This document shows, in pieces, positions 1 to 13,400 of a DNA stretch of 64,000 bases. The notes under the pieces are model-generated. The model had not been told where the DNA came from and did not search any database. It saw only the letters and a list, made by a program, of their open reading frames with translations. The stretch comes from Albula goreensis. Lineage: Eukaryota > Chordata > Actinopteri > Albuliformes > Albulidae. The DNA lies in the NCBI GenBank assembly GCA_022829145.1, contig CM040758.1, positions 21,902,075 through 21,966,074 of the forward strand, in the 5' to 3' direction. The translations under genes were made by a program, and so were the position numbers. The number at the start of each line of letters is the position of its first letter. Positions within the stretch are counted from its first letter, which is position 1.

Positions 1-1271
1 GAAGAGAAAGCTCCATCACGCATATGAGCCTTCTGGACCGGGTTATTGCTTTTCTGGCAGCAGCATCAGAGCTCTTTTTCAGCGTAGTCCTACCTGGCTG
101 TAAAATGTGATAGTCCTGTGGAAGGTACGTCTTGAAACTCAGTCAGGCACATCTCTTGAGACTGAAGATGCACTATAAGCCACAGATATAAGATGATGGG
201 TGTTCCAAAGGGAATTGGATATTAGCGAAAGGCTTATTGCAAGTGTCTCTTAACCACCTAAGGGATGCTGTATGACCTATGCACAGATGCTGTGAGTTAG
301 GAATAATTAATGCATCAAGTCATCAAGAATGAGAAAAGAATCACATAGCAATGGCATGGTTAATTCATTGCTGCTATTATGCATTCATTTATTTATTTTC
401 CAAAGAACAGCATGGGGAATTTGAACAGGAAGGTATGGTAGTATACACTTATACGATTGAAAAGCCAAAAACAAAACTCGAATCCAGTCATGACACCGAG
501 TCACTGCGGAGTTGCAGCCTGCTGTCTATGTGCATCATGAGAGAACATGTCTCAGGCGGCCATCATAGCAGGGCTGTTTCAGCAGGCAACCTTGCTGTTT
601 TCACACGGCGACTGGTTGTAAAACACCTTTCTGTTGCGCAGAGCAGATATGCGCACATCCAGGGTCAGTTGCTCTCACCTCTGCGCAGAAGACAGGAGCT
701 CTCTGCCAGCACTGCGCACTCTGCCGCCTTTTCAAGATGCGTTCATCCAAACAGTATTCCTGCAGCGTCAAAATCCAAAAAAGCCCTGACGTTCATGGGC
801 ACAGGATTTGGGATTTATAAAATAGGTAAGCGACTACAGCACAACAGGGACCGACAAAGCACTTTTTCTGCCGCAGAAATGGCAGAAATCTCATCATTCC
901 TCAAAAGTTATGTTTTTTGTAATTATTTGTTTCTTTTAGTTGGTAATTCCTTGCATAATTAAGAACAAAGGCAAATGAAATCCAAATTTTTTCACAGTAC
1001 AGTGCGTGGAAATGAAGCTTTACAGTACATGTGTTGTACAACCAGTTATGATATCTCTGCCTTCCTCCTCCTTTTGCCTGTGTTTTTTCTGCACATGTGC
1101 AGCAGGGTTACAGATGTTCACCCCTGTGGGGGGTAATAAACTCATACTCCATTGACCTGGCTGTTCTCTTCTCTTCTCTTCTCTTTCCCCTCTCCCCCAG
1201 CGGTGGGACTGTTGTGAGTTTTGGCGAGGGGGGGACGCGTTGTGAAACTCGTGTTATCTCCTGTGTTTCAG
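1..1271. other. upstream intron (partial)
   Basis: No exon was found here. The Ig1 and signal-peptide exons expected before Ig2 are not recognisable, so they lie further upstream. A CT-rich tract (about 1166-1200) and a normal pyrimidine-rich acceptor ending at 1271 precede the first exon. A long open frame at 351-962 shows no family resemblance. Confidence 0.7.
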
Positions 1272-1460
1272 AGGACCAGCTCCCTCCCGGGTTCCCCACC
1301 ATCGACATGGGCCCCCAGCTGAAGGTGGTGGAGCGAACTCGCACCGCCACCATGCTGTGTGCTGCCAGCGGCAACCCCGACCCCGAAATCTCCTGGTTCA
1401 AAGACTTCCTGCCCGTTAACACCACCAACAATAACGGGCGCATCAAACAGTTACGATCAG
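1272..1460 (+). CDS. ptprd: ptprd exon: Ig2, first part
   Basis: This exon codes the first part of the second immunoglobulin domain, from (E)[14 protein letters not shown] to [11 protein letters not shown]. It contains the first Ig cysteine (TMLCAAS) and the core tryptophan (ISWFKDF). NTT is a possible N-glycosylation site. The acceptor AG is at 1270-1271 and the exon starts in phase 1 (G|AG gives Glu, as in the mammalian genes); the donor GTAAGG is at 1461. Ending in phase 1 allows the following microexon to be skipped without a frame change. It is the first coding exon in the window. Confidence 0.95.
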
Positions 1461-4400
1461 GTAAGGTCTTGCTATCGGAGCCTGTTCTACGGAGAGTCCC
1501 TTGTTTCTTTTTTTTTTAATTTTTTGGATGTTTTTTGTTTGAGATTCATTATCCCTTCTCCTCTCCTCTGTTGGTTTGATCCGTAGGTACCGATACCATT
1601 TCTACTCCTCTCCTCTTCCACATATGGTTTAGTCCTGTGTCATCCCTGTCTCTGATGTTGAGTGTCCTGTGTGTTTGTGGCTTCTCTTCTTCTCCACACT
1701 GCTCACTGCTGTGACTCTATATTTTGAATAGTAGTTCCTCCACTGCTTTTTCGCAGTATGACGGATCCATTTTTCTTTCTTTTTTTTCATTTTATTTTCC
1801 AAAAAATTAAAAAAAAAAATGTTTTCACATTGGGCTTCATTTGGAACTTGCAAAGGAGTATCTTTGGTTTCTAACCATCTCATAATAACAAGAAAACTAA
1901 CTGCCAACTGAAGACCGCAGGCAGAATTCAATAACAAATCCAGTGTTTGATGCTTTCAGCATTGTTAACCCAAAGTGTGGATCCTAACCCTCCCTTCGCA
2001 CTAATACATTACAGTTTTATTTGTGTTTGTTTTGTTTTTATATTTGAAATAAAACTTGCGAAAATAAAGTCGCTTTGACTTAGGCATTGGGAACCGCGGT
2101 TATTTTTCTACTGGAATATTTTCCCGAGACAAAATTAGCCACAGTAGTGTGTGAGATCGCGCAATAGCCTCCCTCCCAGCCCTTAAACTCTCTGGGTCTA
2201 CAGTCCCCTGCTTTCAGTGTAGACTCCAGCTCTCTGCTTCTTTCTGCTCATGGCGTAAACCCTAATACTCCCTTTCCCAACCCCAAAATTTCTAAGTTTC
2301 TATATTTTGAAATGCTAGCTTTTTTTATTAGTTCAGAAGTAATCGTCGATAATAAGCTTCTTTAAATGTAGAGCAGATGTATGCTTGCAATGAGCCATTG
2401 GTAATGATAGCATTAGCATCTAAGATATTTGGTCATCTGTCTTCCCAGAATTCTCAGCTTTGAACCTGTCCTGTAATGTCACTCCGTCTTGTTAACTTAC
2501 TTTTTGCTTGTTGTCCAGTAGTACTGTTGTAAATTAACCTTCTTTTTCATGTAAGAATGAGCAATCAATTCTCCTGTGAAGTAGAGTATTATTAAGCTTT
2601 AACTCTGAAAAAAAATCTGTACCAAATCCTCAAGAATATAATGATATCTCTATGCTGTTTTTCTTCTCTCCGTATTTTAATTCTCCAGAATCCTTTGGTA
2701 AGTGCTTAGATCTGAAGCACACTTCACCCCCACTAATTTTCATGTTCCAACTATTATTAAAATGCATGGCATGCATTTTACTAACAGTTAGTATAGTCAC
2801 CTGACTTCCGTAGTGGCACACACCCCCTACACAGTTGTTGTCGTACCAACCTTAGTCGCACCTGTCTGGAGCACACAGATATCACTTAGTTGTAGTTAAG
2901 TAGATGCCATATACCCACATGAAAATAGCACCTCCCCTCCTGCTTTCACCTGTATAATGCTTATCTCTCTCTTTCTCTCACTCACTCACTCACTCACTCA
3001 GTCACTGACTCACTTACTCACTCCCTTACTGTCTACTTCTCTATCGATACCCAGTAGTAGTGCTTTTAGTATGCTGTAGAGTCTAATGGCCCCTGTGTCA
3101 GGGAATTGTGGGTAATCTTAAGGGTTTAAGGCTTCCCATGTGTATCTCTTCCCCTCCTCTACCTAAAGTCTTAAAGCCCTACAGTGTCTACTTATGTACT
3201 CTCTCAGAAGCCAAGCTACTTCCAAAAGCACCTCCCTTACGGGATGTTGTGCGACTTGCTCTTTGACCTGATACTGCTATCTATGATAATCCTGTTTTTG
3301 CCAGTTGAGTAAATCAATCTCTCTCTCTCCTCCTCCTCTTCTTCTTCCTCTTCCTCTATCTCTGTTTCTTCCTCCTAGTACCTTTTTATTGACTTACTCT
3401 GTTAAAATCTAATTTGATTCTTCTTCCAAAGCCCCAGCCTCTTTCTTCTCGTACTAATGCTTCTTCTTTCTAATCTTATTTGCATTCATATTATCCACCC
3501 AGGTGGTACACCAATAAGAGGTAAGAGTGCTGAACTAACGTTCACAGAATGAAATTATTCATTCTCGGTCACCCTCCCATCCGCCCCACCTTTGTCCTGT
3601 AACCCAGACAACAGCGCATCGCTTCCTTCTCATTATTCTTACTTATTTGTCCCGTTAACACCATAGACCTGTCATATTTCATATCCGCTTTGTTTCTGCT
3701 TATTTATTTTTGTTCAAAAACAAAAAAAGACGTGCATTTATTTTTGTGTATATTTCTCTTTTCCAAAATGATATGCTTTCTGTGACACAATAAAGCATAT
3801 CAGAATTTGTTTTTGTTCCCCTTGATTTGTTTTTTCCCCTCTCCTCATTTCTTTTTTGGCCAAAGTCACACAGTCACTGCAACCCATTTGTCCCACTTTT
3901 TGTCCAACTGAAACAACCAAACATTTTTCCCCCTTAGCTGTTCTTGTTCAGCACTATAAACTCCGATGGTGTGGATTCACGCAGACATGCTGAAGACAAC
4001 ATTGCCTCTCCTCTGCTTCTTGCTTTTTTTTTTTTTTTTTTTTACTTTTCAAATAAATGATTTCTATCTTTGCAAGCTTTTTTCCTCTTTCCTCTATTTG
4101 CTTTCTACTACTTTCTAAAAAAAAAGCCCCAAACAACTACTTTTTTGATAAAGTTTCTGCGGTGCTTTTTTTCCTACCACCACTTTCTTCTTTTTCTTGG
4201 GTTGAGGGCTCTTTTACTTTTTGACATTTTTTGTTAATTCTTCAGGGTTTGGGATACCGCTTGCACTGGGCCTGCCAGGTCCTTTTTGCCACTTTTGCCT
4301 GTATGACTGAATTGTCAGAAAGGTTGTTGCATAAAGCAAATTTTCTTGGGTTTTGTGACACCACACTGCTGATCCCATTGGTGGATTTTATGGGTGTGTC

Positions 4401-7400
4401 TTTTAATAACCCAATCAAAGCCACAGCAGTAGTTGGTTGCATTCTTGTTTGGCCAAGGCCATCATTTTGAATTTGTCTTCTAATACAACTGCATTTTATT
4501 TTTCAGCTAAGGGTTGACAAAAGGTTGTAAGTTGCACTGACACACACTTCTTGCTCTTGGAGAGATTTGCATGTCAACATTTTGTAATTTCTAGCAATAT
4601 TTTCAGTTAAAATGTTTACTTTTATTTTAATTGTAATTTTTTTTTATCAGAACAGCATTTTCTTGTTTTTTTTTTTCTTCCTGTACGCGCTGCAATTTTT
4701 GTTGACTTCAATCAGATGAAGTCAAAGCCCCTCCCACCAACCCCCCCACCCTCACTAAGAGTAGCGTTATGAACTTTATTCTTCAGTCTTTATTTATGTT
4801 AAACTGTTTACTCTTGTTATGCTGCTTTTGTAAACTGTAAACCTTGTTTTTTTGTTTAATTCGTCATGCTTCCCTTGAAGCAGTTTTCACTCATTCTCAT
4901 ATTGATCAGAAAATGAAATGTTTTATATTGCAGGGACTGCCCCCAAACCATGACCTCCAAATCACTAACTAGCACACAAAACCCAGATTATTTCAGTCAA
5001 AATTTCATTTTAGATATTTTTTCATTGTTTTATAAATTGGCCAACTATGAAATTAAGCGATTGTTACTATAAGCTACACAAACTCCTGTAATTGTTTTCA
5101 TGAAATATTCTCTTGAATTTATGAAAATAGTCTATAATATTACAAATAGTTAAAAGAAAACACTTTAATGCATATGATAATTAAGGTGTATACATATATT
5201 AATACATATTCTCTTCACGTTATGTTATGTCTTTTTTATGAATTATGACTAGAAACAGTAGAAAACATTTCATTATCACGTTAAATATGTTAGGCCTAGA
5301 CTCAGTCTAAAGACAATGTCTTTTGTCTGAGATAAGCAAATGTTATTATTTTCAAATACAACATTATGTTTTTGGCTGCTCTGAAATGAATGGATAATAT
5401 GATGTAAGATCAAGAAGAGTAACATTTGCTTCCTCTCTTAATTGTAAGGGCAAAATGCATTATGGTTAGATTGAATCTGGGCCTTAGAACAAAATGATTG
5501 ATTCTCAAAGAGTTCAACTTCAGGTTTGTTTACTCAAGCATATGTTCTCTGTTCACCCAAATGAAAAGTAATATATGTTTTTGTAAAAACTTACTATAAA
5601 TGATAAATGCTGTTGAAAATAGCAAAAATCATTTCAATGGATGTGCTAAAATATACAGATGAAATAGCAAGTGGAATATTTGATATGTACTTAGTTGACT
5701 GTAACATTGTTACAAAATTTCAGAAGATACATCCTAGATTTTTTTTTACATCCCATGGACATCTTCTTTAAGTGAACATATATTAATATTTCATATGGGC
5801 TGGCCAAAGGGGTGATTTAAAGGAACCAAGCAAACCCTACTGTATGATGACGTGGAGTGTGAGGATTGCCACAGATAGGGACCCTTCAGGACAGTGAGCA
5901 GAGCGTTTGTTGATGGCGTCAACCCTAGAGGGCCTCCTTTAACTGGCCGCTGTGCCCCGTGCCTTCTCTGCCCGCCCAGGTGCCCTACAAATCGAGCAGA
6001 GCGAAGAGTCCGACCAGGGGAAGTACGAGTGTGTCGCCACCAACAAAGATGGGACTCGCTATTCTGCTCCTGCCAACTTATACGTCAGAGGTATGGAAAA
6101 AAACTAAAAACTAAAAAAACCAGGAAACCTGGTGATGCCGAATTTGTTCCTTAAGTAACTGACAGTGAAGAATTGCTTGGAAAATTAAAAATAGTCCCCT
6201 TTCTTAAAATGATATGTTCATACAATTTTCTTCCCTTGTTAAGGATGTAGCTATGCCATACTATGCAGTGTTACTCTTCTATGTTGGTTGAACTCACGCT
6301 CTTTGTTTTTCCGGTTGAATTTGATAACTCTTAATGGCCTGAACGCTCCGCGTGTTACTAATTGCATTTTAACTATTGGATTTGTGAGGGAGTGGGAGAG
6401 CCCTCACAAATACCCTTCTCTCAGTAAGCAGGTTCTTCTTCTCCTTCTTCTTCTTCTTCCTCTTCCTCTTCATCGTAATCAGCTTCTTCTTATCCTCTGG
6501 GATATTTTAATCCGTATTTTTTTTAGAATTCGATCTGGACAGAAAGTTAAATTAATAATATATCAAGCAGTATGTACATTTATCTTTAATTAGGCCAGCT
6601 TTGTACTGTAAGTTTTGTCATTGCTAAAATGAATGTAATAGGGTATGTTTCTGTTGTTATTTTCAATGTATCTTAAAGAAGCTTTTCAAAATATCGTTTA
6701 GTTGTGAATAACATGATGTGATTTTGACATGTTAGATCCTTACCGCTTCACATATGGGACAGTGTGTTCTGTCACACTTTTCAAATAATGTATGTATTAC
6801 AAATAATACTTTTAAAACTTTCATTGGAACTACTTGCTTTCAAACACTCAGACTTCAGGACGTACAGCTGTTTCCTTTTATTGGCCTTTTTTCAGCAGAG
6901 CTTTCAGAAAGATACGGGCTCAATATTTTGACAGTGCAGCTTTAAAAAGAGCTAAAGGCGAGATGTGGGACACTTTGGTTATGGGCTTTTACCTTTCTCT
7001 GTGTTTCCCTGTTTCTCTCCTCTCCTTATTTTGTTATGTTCTGCATCAAACAATCCCTCAGAGCTGCGAGAAGGTTGGTGTGACCTTTTTAACAATCTAT
7101 TAAAATCCACTTTCCAAAATCCCCCAAAAAAAAAAAAAAAAAAAAAAACTGTGTCATTTATGTTGTGACATTTTACGTGTGAATTGCCTAGTCTTGTTTT
7201 GGCTGTGATGATTGACTGATTATGGAGTGATGCATGCTGGGAATATTCATGTCTGGGGTGCATGGTGGCCTCAGCCAATGGCATTTCCCTTCCTTCTGCT
7301 GCTCAGTGTCCCTGCTTGAGTGCTTATGCCAACACCTTTGATAACATCTCAGTGTGGAAATTACTGTTAGAGTCCTGGACGAGAGCGAGCTGAGAAGGAC

Positions 7401-10400
7401 CTTCACTGATCTGAGCACTAATGCTCTCTTACTGCCTATTGAGACCTTAAATAAATGGCAGTGTGTTTTTATTGCTGATTTTTTTATGGCTCAAGCTGAA
7501 TGTGTTATCTATCACCTGAAATGATTGCACCTAAAATATCACACTAATGATACCTCAATACATAGTATATACATTTGTGATTTAGAGTACTTAATTGATC
7601 ATTAAGATTTTTGTCTTGCCATAATACATAAAAAGTGATACACTGACATTTTAATTAAGATTATAACATTGCCTCTTTAGGGATATAATTTAATGAAAAT
7701 CGTTAATTATTTAATAAGTGTGCCGTTATTAAATCCAGTAACAGCAGTTCCACAGGTCCTGAAGCATACCAGCTGAAGTGTACCTGCTACATTATGTAAA
7801 CCATGGTAGCATACTGTAAATAAACATTGTGTACTCCACTGGGAATCCTAATTATCACATTAAAAACTAATTTGCTGAAAACAAATAAAACTGTACCTGT
7901 AATATCTGTATCTATCATGCTTTTAAAAGTGTTACTATAACTGTAAGACCACATTTTATTAATGAATAAAGCATTTGCCAGGAAGCCAATGAAATCCAGC
8001 TGGCTGACATAATTGTTTGTTTATAAGTGTAAAATGCTGTTCTCAGTCATTAAAATGATGTGTTTGGTCAGACAATTGTATAATATGTACCTGCAGTTTC
8101 TATCCTCTGTTAGGTGCAACAGCAGCTGCTACTGTCTGCCAGTAATGGAAATTAGTACTTAATTTCTTATCTTTGTTAAACACATGTGGTAATTTCTTTA
8201 CTTAGTTTTATTCTGGAAAAAAAACAGTTGTTGTGGTTGGTTTGAATAGACCTCATTAATATTTGTGACGTTGAGCTTATCCTCTTTACAATTTTTTTAA
8301 ATAAAACTTTATTGACACATTCAGGGAAGTGACCTCTAAGCAACCTTTGACTCAGTGTTTATAGTACTCTAAGCAGTGACATTGGTATCACCCATTACGT
8401 TCCTGTGAAACCCTACAGATTATTTTCCCTGTTCAAACCCCCGCACACCCTCCTACTCCTCTGCATTGAATCTGATTATGTTGTGGATAATAACCCCTTC
8501 TGTTCCACCCTTTTTAAAAAAGCTTCCTTGTGTGCTTTTGCTCTACTTATTGATTCTTTTTCCTGGAGACCACAGAATTTCTTAAAAACGCCTCTGTGTC
8601 CGTCACATTCCAATGCTGCCAGTGCAAAACATTTCCGTCACTTTCCCTTTTTTTGTGTTTTTATTATGTTTTATAACTATTCATTTTTCCTCCACAGTTG
8701 TCCTGCTATCCTTGTACTTGCATGCATGACAGTGACCCCTGGATTTTCACCACAACCATGATCATGTGCCACGTCTGTTAGTGCATGCTGTGGATTCTCC
8801 ACTTCTTTACTGTCTGCAGTGTGGTGTACTTTGTGCTTGCTGTCTTCTCTGTTGTATGAGACCAGGATAAGCCACTGGATCAAATTGTGTGTGAATGCAA
8901 GAAAATGGAAGATTAAGATCTCAATTTTTAAAAATGCAAAAATTGTAACTTCCTCTGCGTTCTCCTGCAGTTCGGCGAGTGCCGCCAAGATTTTCCATCC
9001 CTCCGACGGACAGCGAGATCATGCCAGGCGGCAGTGTGAACATTACGTGCGTGGCGGTGGGCTCGCCCATGCCCTACGTAAAATGGATGCTGGGAGCAGA
9101 AGACCTGACCCCAGAGGACGACATGCCCATCGGGCGGAACGTTCTGGAGCTCACTGATGTCCGACAGTCCGCCAACTACACCTGTGTGGCCATGTCCACC
9201 CTGGGCGTCATCGAGGCCGTCGCTCAGATTACCGTCAAAGGTGACCAGCTGTCCGCGCCTTGTCCTTCAGAAAGCTTTGTGTCTTGTGGTCAGCTCAAAA
9301 GTGATCGTGTGGTCAAGAGAACATTTGGAATCAGGAGCCTAGCTTACCATTCCTCGATCTTACCATATAAGTACACATGGGTAAAAATGAGCTAGTGGTT
9401 TATAGGCCACATGTATCGTCTTTGGAATGTAGCATGTTAAGCACCATGCTTTTGGGAAATCCACATTCTTTTGATGGTGGCATGTGCTTGGCACTTACTC
9501 TATACAAAAAGAAAGAGGAAACAGACAGAACTTGTAAAGATTTTCTGATACTCTCAAGAAACTCTGGTTTAATACACAATAATTCTGAGAATGAAAATTG
9601 ACAAGTAGAGTGAAGAAATGTGCAGAGTGAAACACTTTGTAGCAACAGTTCTGTAAACAGACCAATTTTGTAAGGCCATTAGCCCATCTTATTTTGTTCA
9701 AGTCTAGCCATCATATGTGAATGCTGACAGCTGAATAGTAAACACAATGATCTTCTGTAAAACTATCCCTAGTTTTAGCACTCAAATGCCTGTGTCATGG
9801 CCTATATGAAAAAATTTCAGTAGGCTATTACCTATCTTTAGCAAGGATGCAAAGCCTTAAAAATTCTGTCTGATAGAGCAGGGCCTCTTCATTTCCTCTG
9901 CAGCACTGCCCAAGGCACCTGGTACCCCCGTTGTAACAGAGAGGACAGCCACAAGCATAACACTGACCTGGGACTCAGGAAACCCGGAGCCGGTCTCCTA
10001 CTACATCATCCAGCACAAGTCCAAGGTCTCTGACGACACATACAAGGAGATCGACGGGGTGGCCACCACACGCTACAGCGTGGGCGGCCTCAGCCCCTAC
10101 TCGGACTACGAGTTCCGGGTGGTGGCGGTCAACAACATCGGGCGCGGGCCGTCCAGCGAGGCCATCGAGGCCAGGACGGCGGAGCAGGCCCCCAGCACAG
10201 CGCCGCGGCAGGTCAGAGGTCGCATGCTGAGCAGCACGACCGCCATCACGCACTGGGACGAGCCCGAGGAGGCCAACGGCCAGATCATGGGATACAGGGT
10301 GTACTATACCACCGACCCCACCCAGCACGTCAACCTGTGGGAGAAGCAGATGGTGCGGGGGGCGAACTTCCTCACCATCCAGGGGCTCACCCCCAACAAG

Positions 10401-13400
10401 ACGTACTTCATCAAGGTCCTGGCCTTCACCTCTGTGGGGGACGGGCCCCTATCCCCGGACCTGCAGATCATCGCTAAGACGGGAGGTGAGCTATATGTGT
10501 CCATATGCACGCGTGTGTGTGTGTGAGTGAGGGTGGGTGGGTGTGTGTCTGTCCATATCTGTGTGTTTTTATTCATGTTGCACTACCTTTTTCCCTTTAA
10601 TTCTTTTATTTTTTTTAAATTCTCAGTTCCCTCGCAACCAACTGACTTCAAGGGAGAAGCCAAATCTGAAACAAGCATATTGTTGTCATGGGTACCTCCC
10701 CCTCAAAATGGTCAAGACAGTCAAATTACTGGATATGAACTTCTGTACAGGAAAGGAGATGAAAAGGAAGAGGTAACCGTTTATATGAATTTTTTTTTGT
10801 AGTCCTTTCTTTTGTTAGGAACCTCCAAATGGATTGCATTTTGCCGTAATTAACTGTTTGCATTTGTTGTTACTCTACAATACCACAGAAAACCAAAGTA
10901 AGGCTACTACAGAATCATATTGGAAATATTTAAAACCTCCAAATCACTCAAGATATTCCATCCTTTTGGTAGAGTGTTCCAGCTCGTCTTGAGCATCAGG
11001 TTTTAATTTAAAAATTACACGCAAACGCCTGCAATTTAAGACATTATGAAAAAAATGCATAATTCCTGGTTTTCCTCAACAGAAACGGATCAGCTTTGAG
11101 CCCACAACCTCCTACCTCCTGAAAGACCTGAAGCCTTTCACCACCTACACGTTTTTGCTGGCCGCTCGCAGTAAGCATGGAGTCGGGGCGTACACCAACG
11201 AGGTTAACACCGAGACTCCCCAAACACGTAGGTCCTCTTCCTTCTCTCTTGACGGTATTCCCTTCTGCTCTGCTCTATGTTTGGACATGGCCCAGAAGAA
11301 GGGGCGCCATTAAAAAGCCCAAAATTTCCTACATTCTTACCCCACTTACACCCTGACTGAGATCATTAACAAAGGATTTCAGAAAGATTACTCCCCCACT
11401 CCTCCATGCTCCAAATCTAAACCAGTTTACAGGAGAAATTTACAACATGTTTCAAATGGAGCAAATCCCCTTTTGGGGGAACGCTGGTTGTTATCAGTTA
11501 AATCTAAAGCAGGAACCCTTTGGGGTAGAAGGAGTTGTGTAAGTGTTTCAGGCAGACATTTGCACAGCTGTTCAGGCCTCTCTTTGGGTCATTTAAAGGG
11601 TGCATGCCCTCTCCCTGGGAAAGCAGTGCATGGATGGTGTTTGTCTGGAACTTTCTGTCAATTGACAAGGTTGCGCAATACTCAGAGAAATCATAATACC
11701 CACAATGGAGAATGCATATAGATTGCTTTATACAGTATCATTCTTCAATGCTGAAAATAGTCATAATTCAAGCCGTTTGACTCTTTCATTTTTAAAAATC
11801 AGAGAGTATATAGCCATATATATATGTAAGCATATCTACAAAAAGAAAGGAAAAAAACCTTGTCTCTCGGCAACTCTATGTCAGCTCAGATATGGATTTG
11901 CATATTGTGTTGGAGCTTTCAAAGGACATAAAGAAGCATACATCATGGGTCCTATTTTATGTGAAGGGTGACTGGATCCCCTACCCAGCATGCCATTCTG
12001 CATTTAAATTCTGCCCTGTGGAAATCAGACTCGTACATTTGGCAAAGATTAATGACTGGGCCTCCATTGTGACTCAGTCGGTAATGGCCATCGTCTCGAT
12101 GGTATGCTGGTCCCTACGGCACAGTCTCATTTGCGTCACTCTGTCAGGGCAGGTTCCATGTATTACCCCAGCATAACTGCCTCCCTGTCTGCTCACTGGG
12201 TGCTCACAGGTGACTAGTAACGGTCAACATGCCTCGCCGACTCGCTGATTGACACTGCCTCTGAGTGTTCCGGTCTCAGACTTGATCCTGATTGGGTATG
12301 GACGGCCTGACAGCAGCCTGGGATCACTAGGCATTCCAAAAAGAGGAGGAAAAGGCGGGAGAATAACCATTAATGACAAAGAAAGCTCAAACACAAGCAT
12401 CCATCTCAGTTAGAACCTGTATTTATTTCCATCCCAAGAGACCTCTTGTTTATAGAATAAAAAATCTTTTTTAATAAAAGTTTATCAGTGTATATTGCAT
12501 AAATTAAAGAAGTACACAGAAGTATACAATCAGTTCAAAATCCAGTTTTTCGTAGTCTTCAGTAGAATGTGATCACCAACTTTGACCTAGAATCTGATCT
12601 TTGACTTACCCATGATGCAAGTTTTACCTTTATCATAAACATAAATTTGGCTACCTCAGCAATCACCAAATCTCCAGCCTGTGTTTGTAAAGGAGAAAGA
12701 AAACTTGCATGAATGAACTCATCGATTATTGATCTTTATGAACATATTCTTGTGTTTAACTCTGAGGTCTGAGGAACACAGGGCTAAAACGAGTGAGCAT
12801 TAGATACAGTCCGAATTTTGTCAGTGTGACCTGGTGATGGTAGGTAACTGGAAGTTGTGCTTCTACGCAATTATTTGCATGCCAGTGTGTTGGGAACTCT
12901 TCGTAAAGTCAGTCTTGTGTCCTGTGAGTGTTTACTGGCTTTTACCACAATCCAACAGGCCTCGGAAAGGTTGGTATGCGATGCAGTATTTCCCTTTGCA
13001 GGAGATCATGGACACATCAACCTTTGTATTTTTGGATTTGTGGTAATCGCTTGCAAATGCATTACATGGGAGAATCAGATCATTTGTGAACTATACATAT
13101 ACACATTTAAATTTGTTTCCTTTAGAATGTAGTTTATTTTGTATGTAGAGTGTTTGTAGAGCATTCCATCTAAAATTGAAGGGGAGTTTAAGAGGTTTTG
13201 TTCTCCATATTGCCATCAAATCCCTTTCAGAAATGTGTAAATGAGTTAAGACATACATGCTGAGTTACCTACATCTGCACATAGGGGATGGTCTTTACAA
13301 GACATAGGAAGCAGGGTGGGGTGTAATGATTAATGCACAAAGGTAGGTTATGTGTTATAAGAGTTTCTTTGTGACATATTCCTCCTCTGACACATAATCA

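Noticed and set aside
351-962. 203-codon open frame upstream of the first exon
   Set aside because: No domain, no family resemblance and no splice context; it lies in intron sequence.
2392-2400. GAGCCATTG then GTAATG as the missing meA3 exon
   Set aside because: The nine bases are preceded by AT, not AG, and the codons would read Ala-Ile rather than Ser-Ile.
7126-7148. 23-nt A run as the tail of a retroposed element
   Set aside because: The sequence before it (AATCTATTAAAATCCAC) shows no SINE body, and there is no target duplication.
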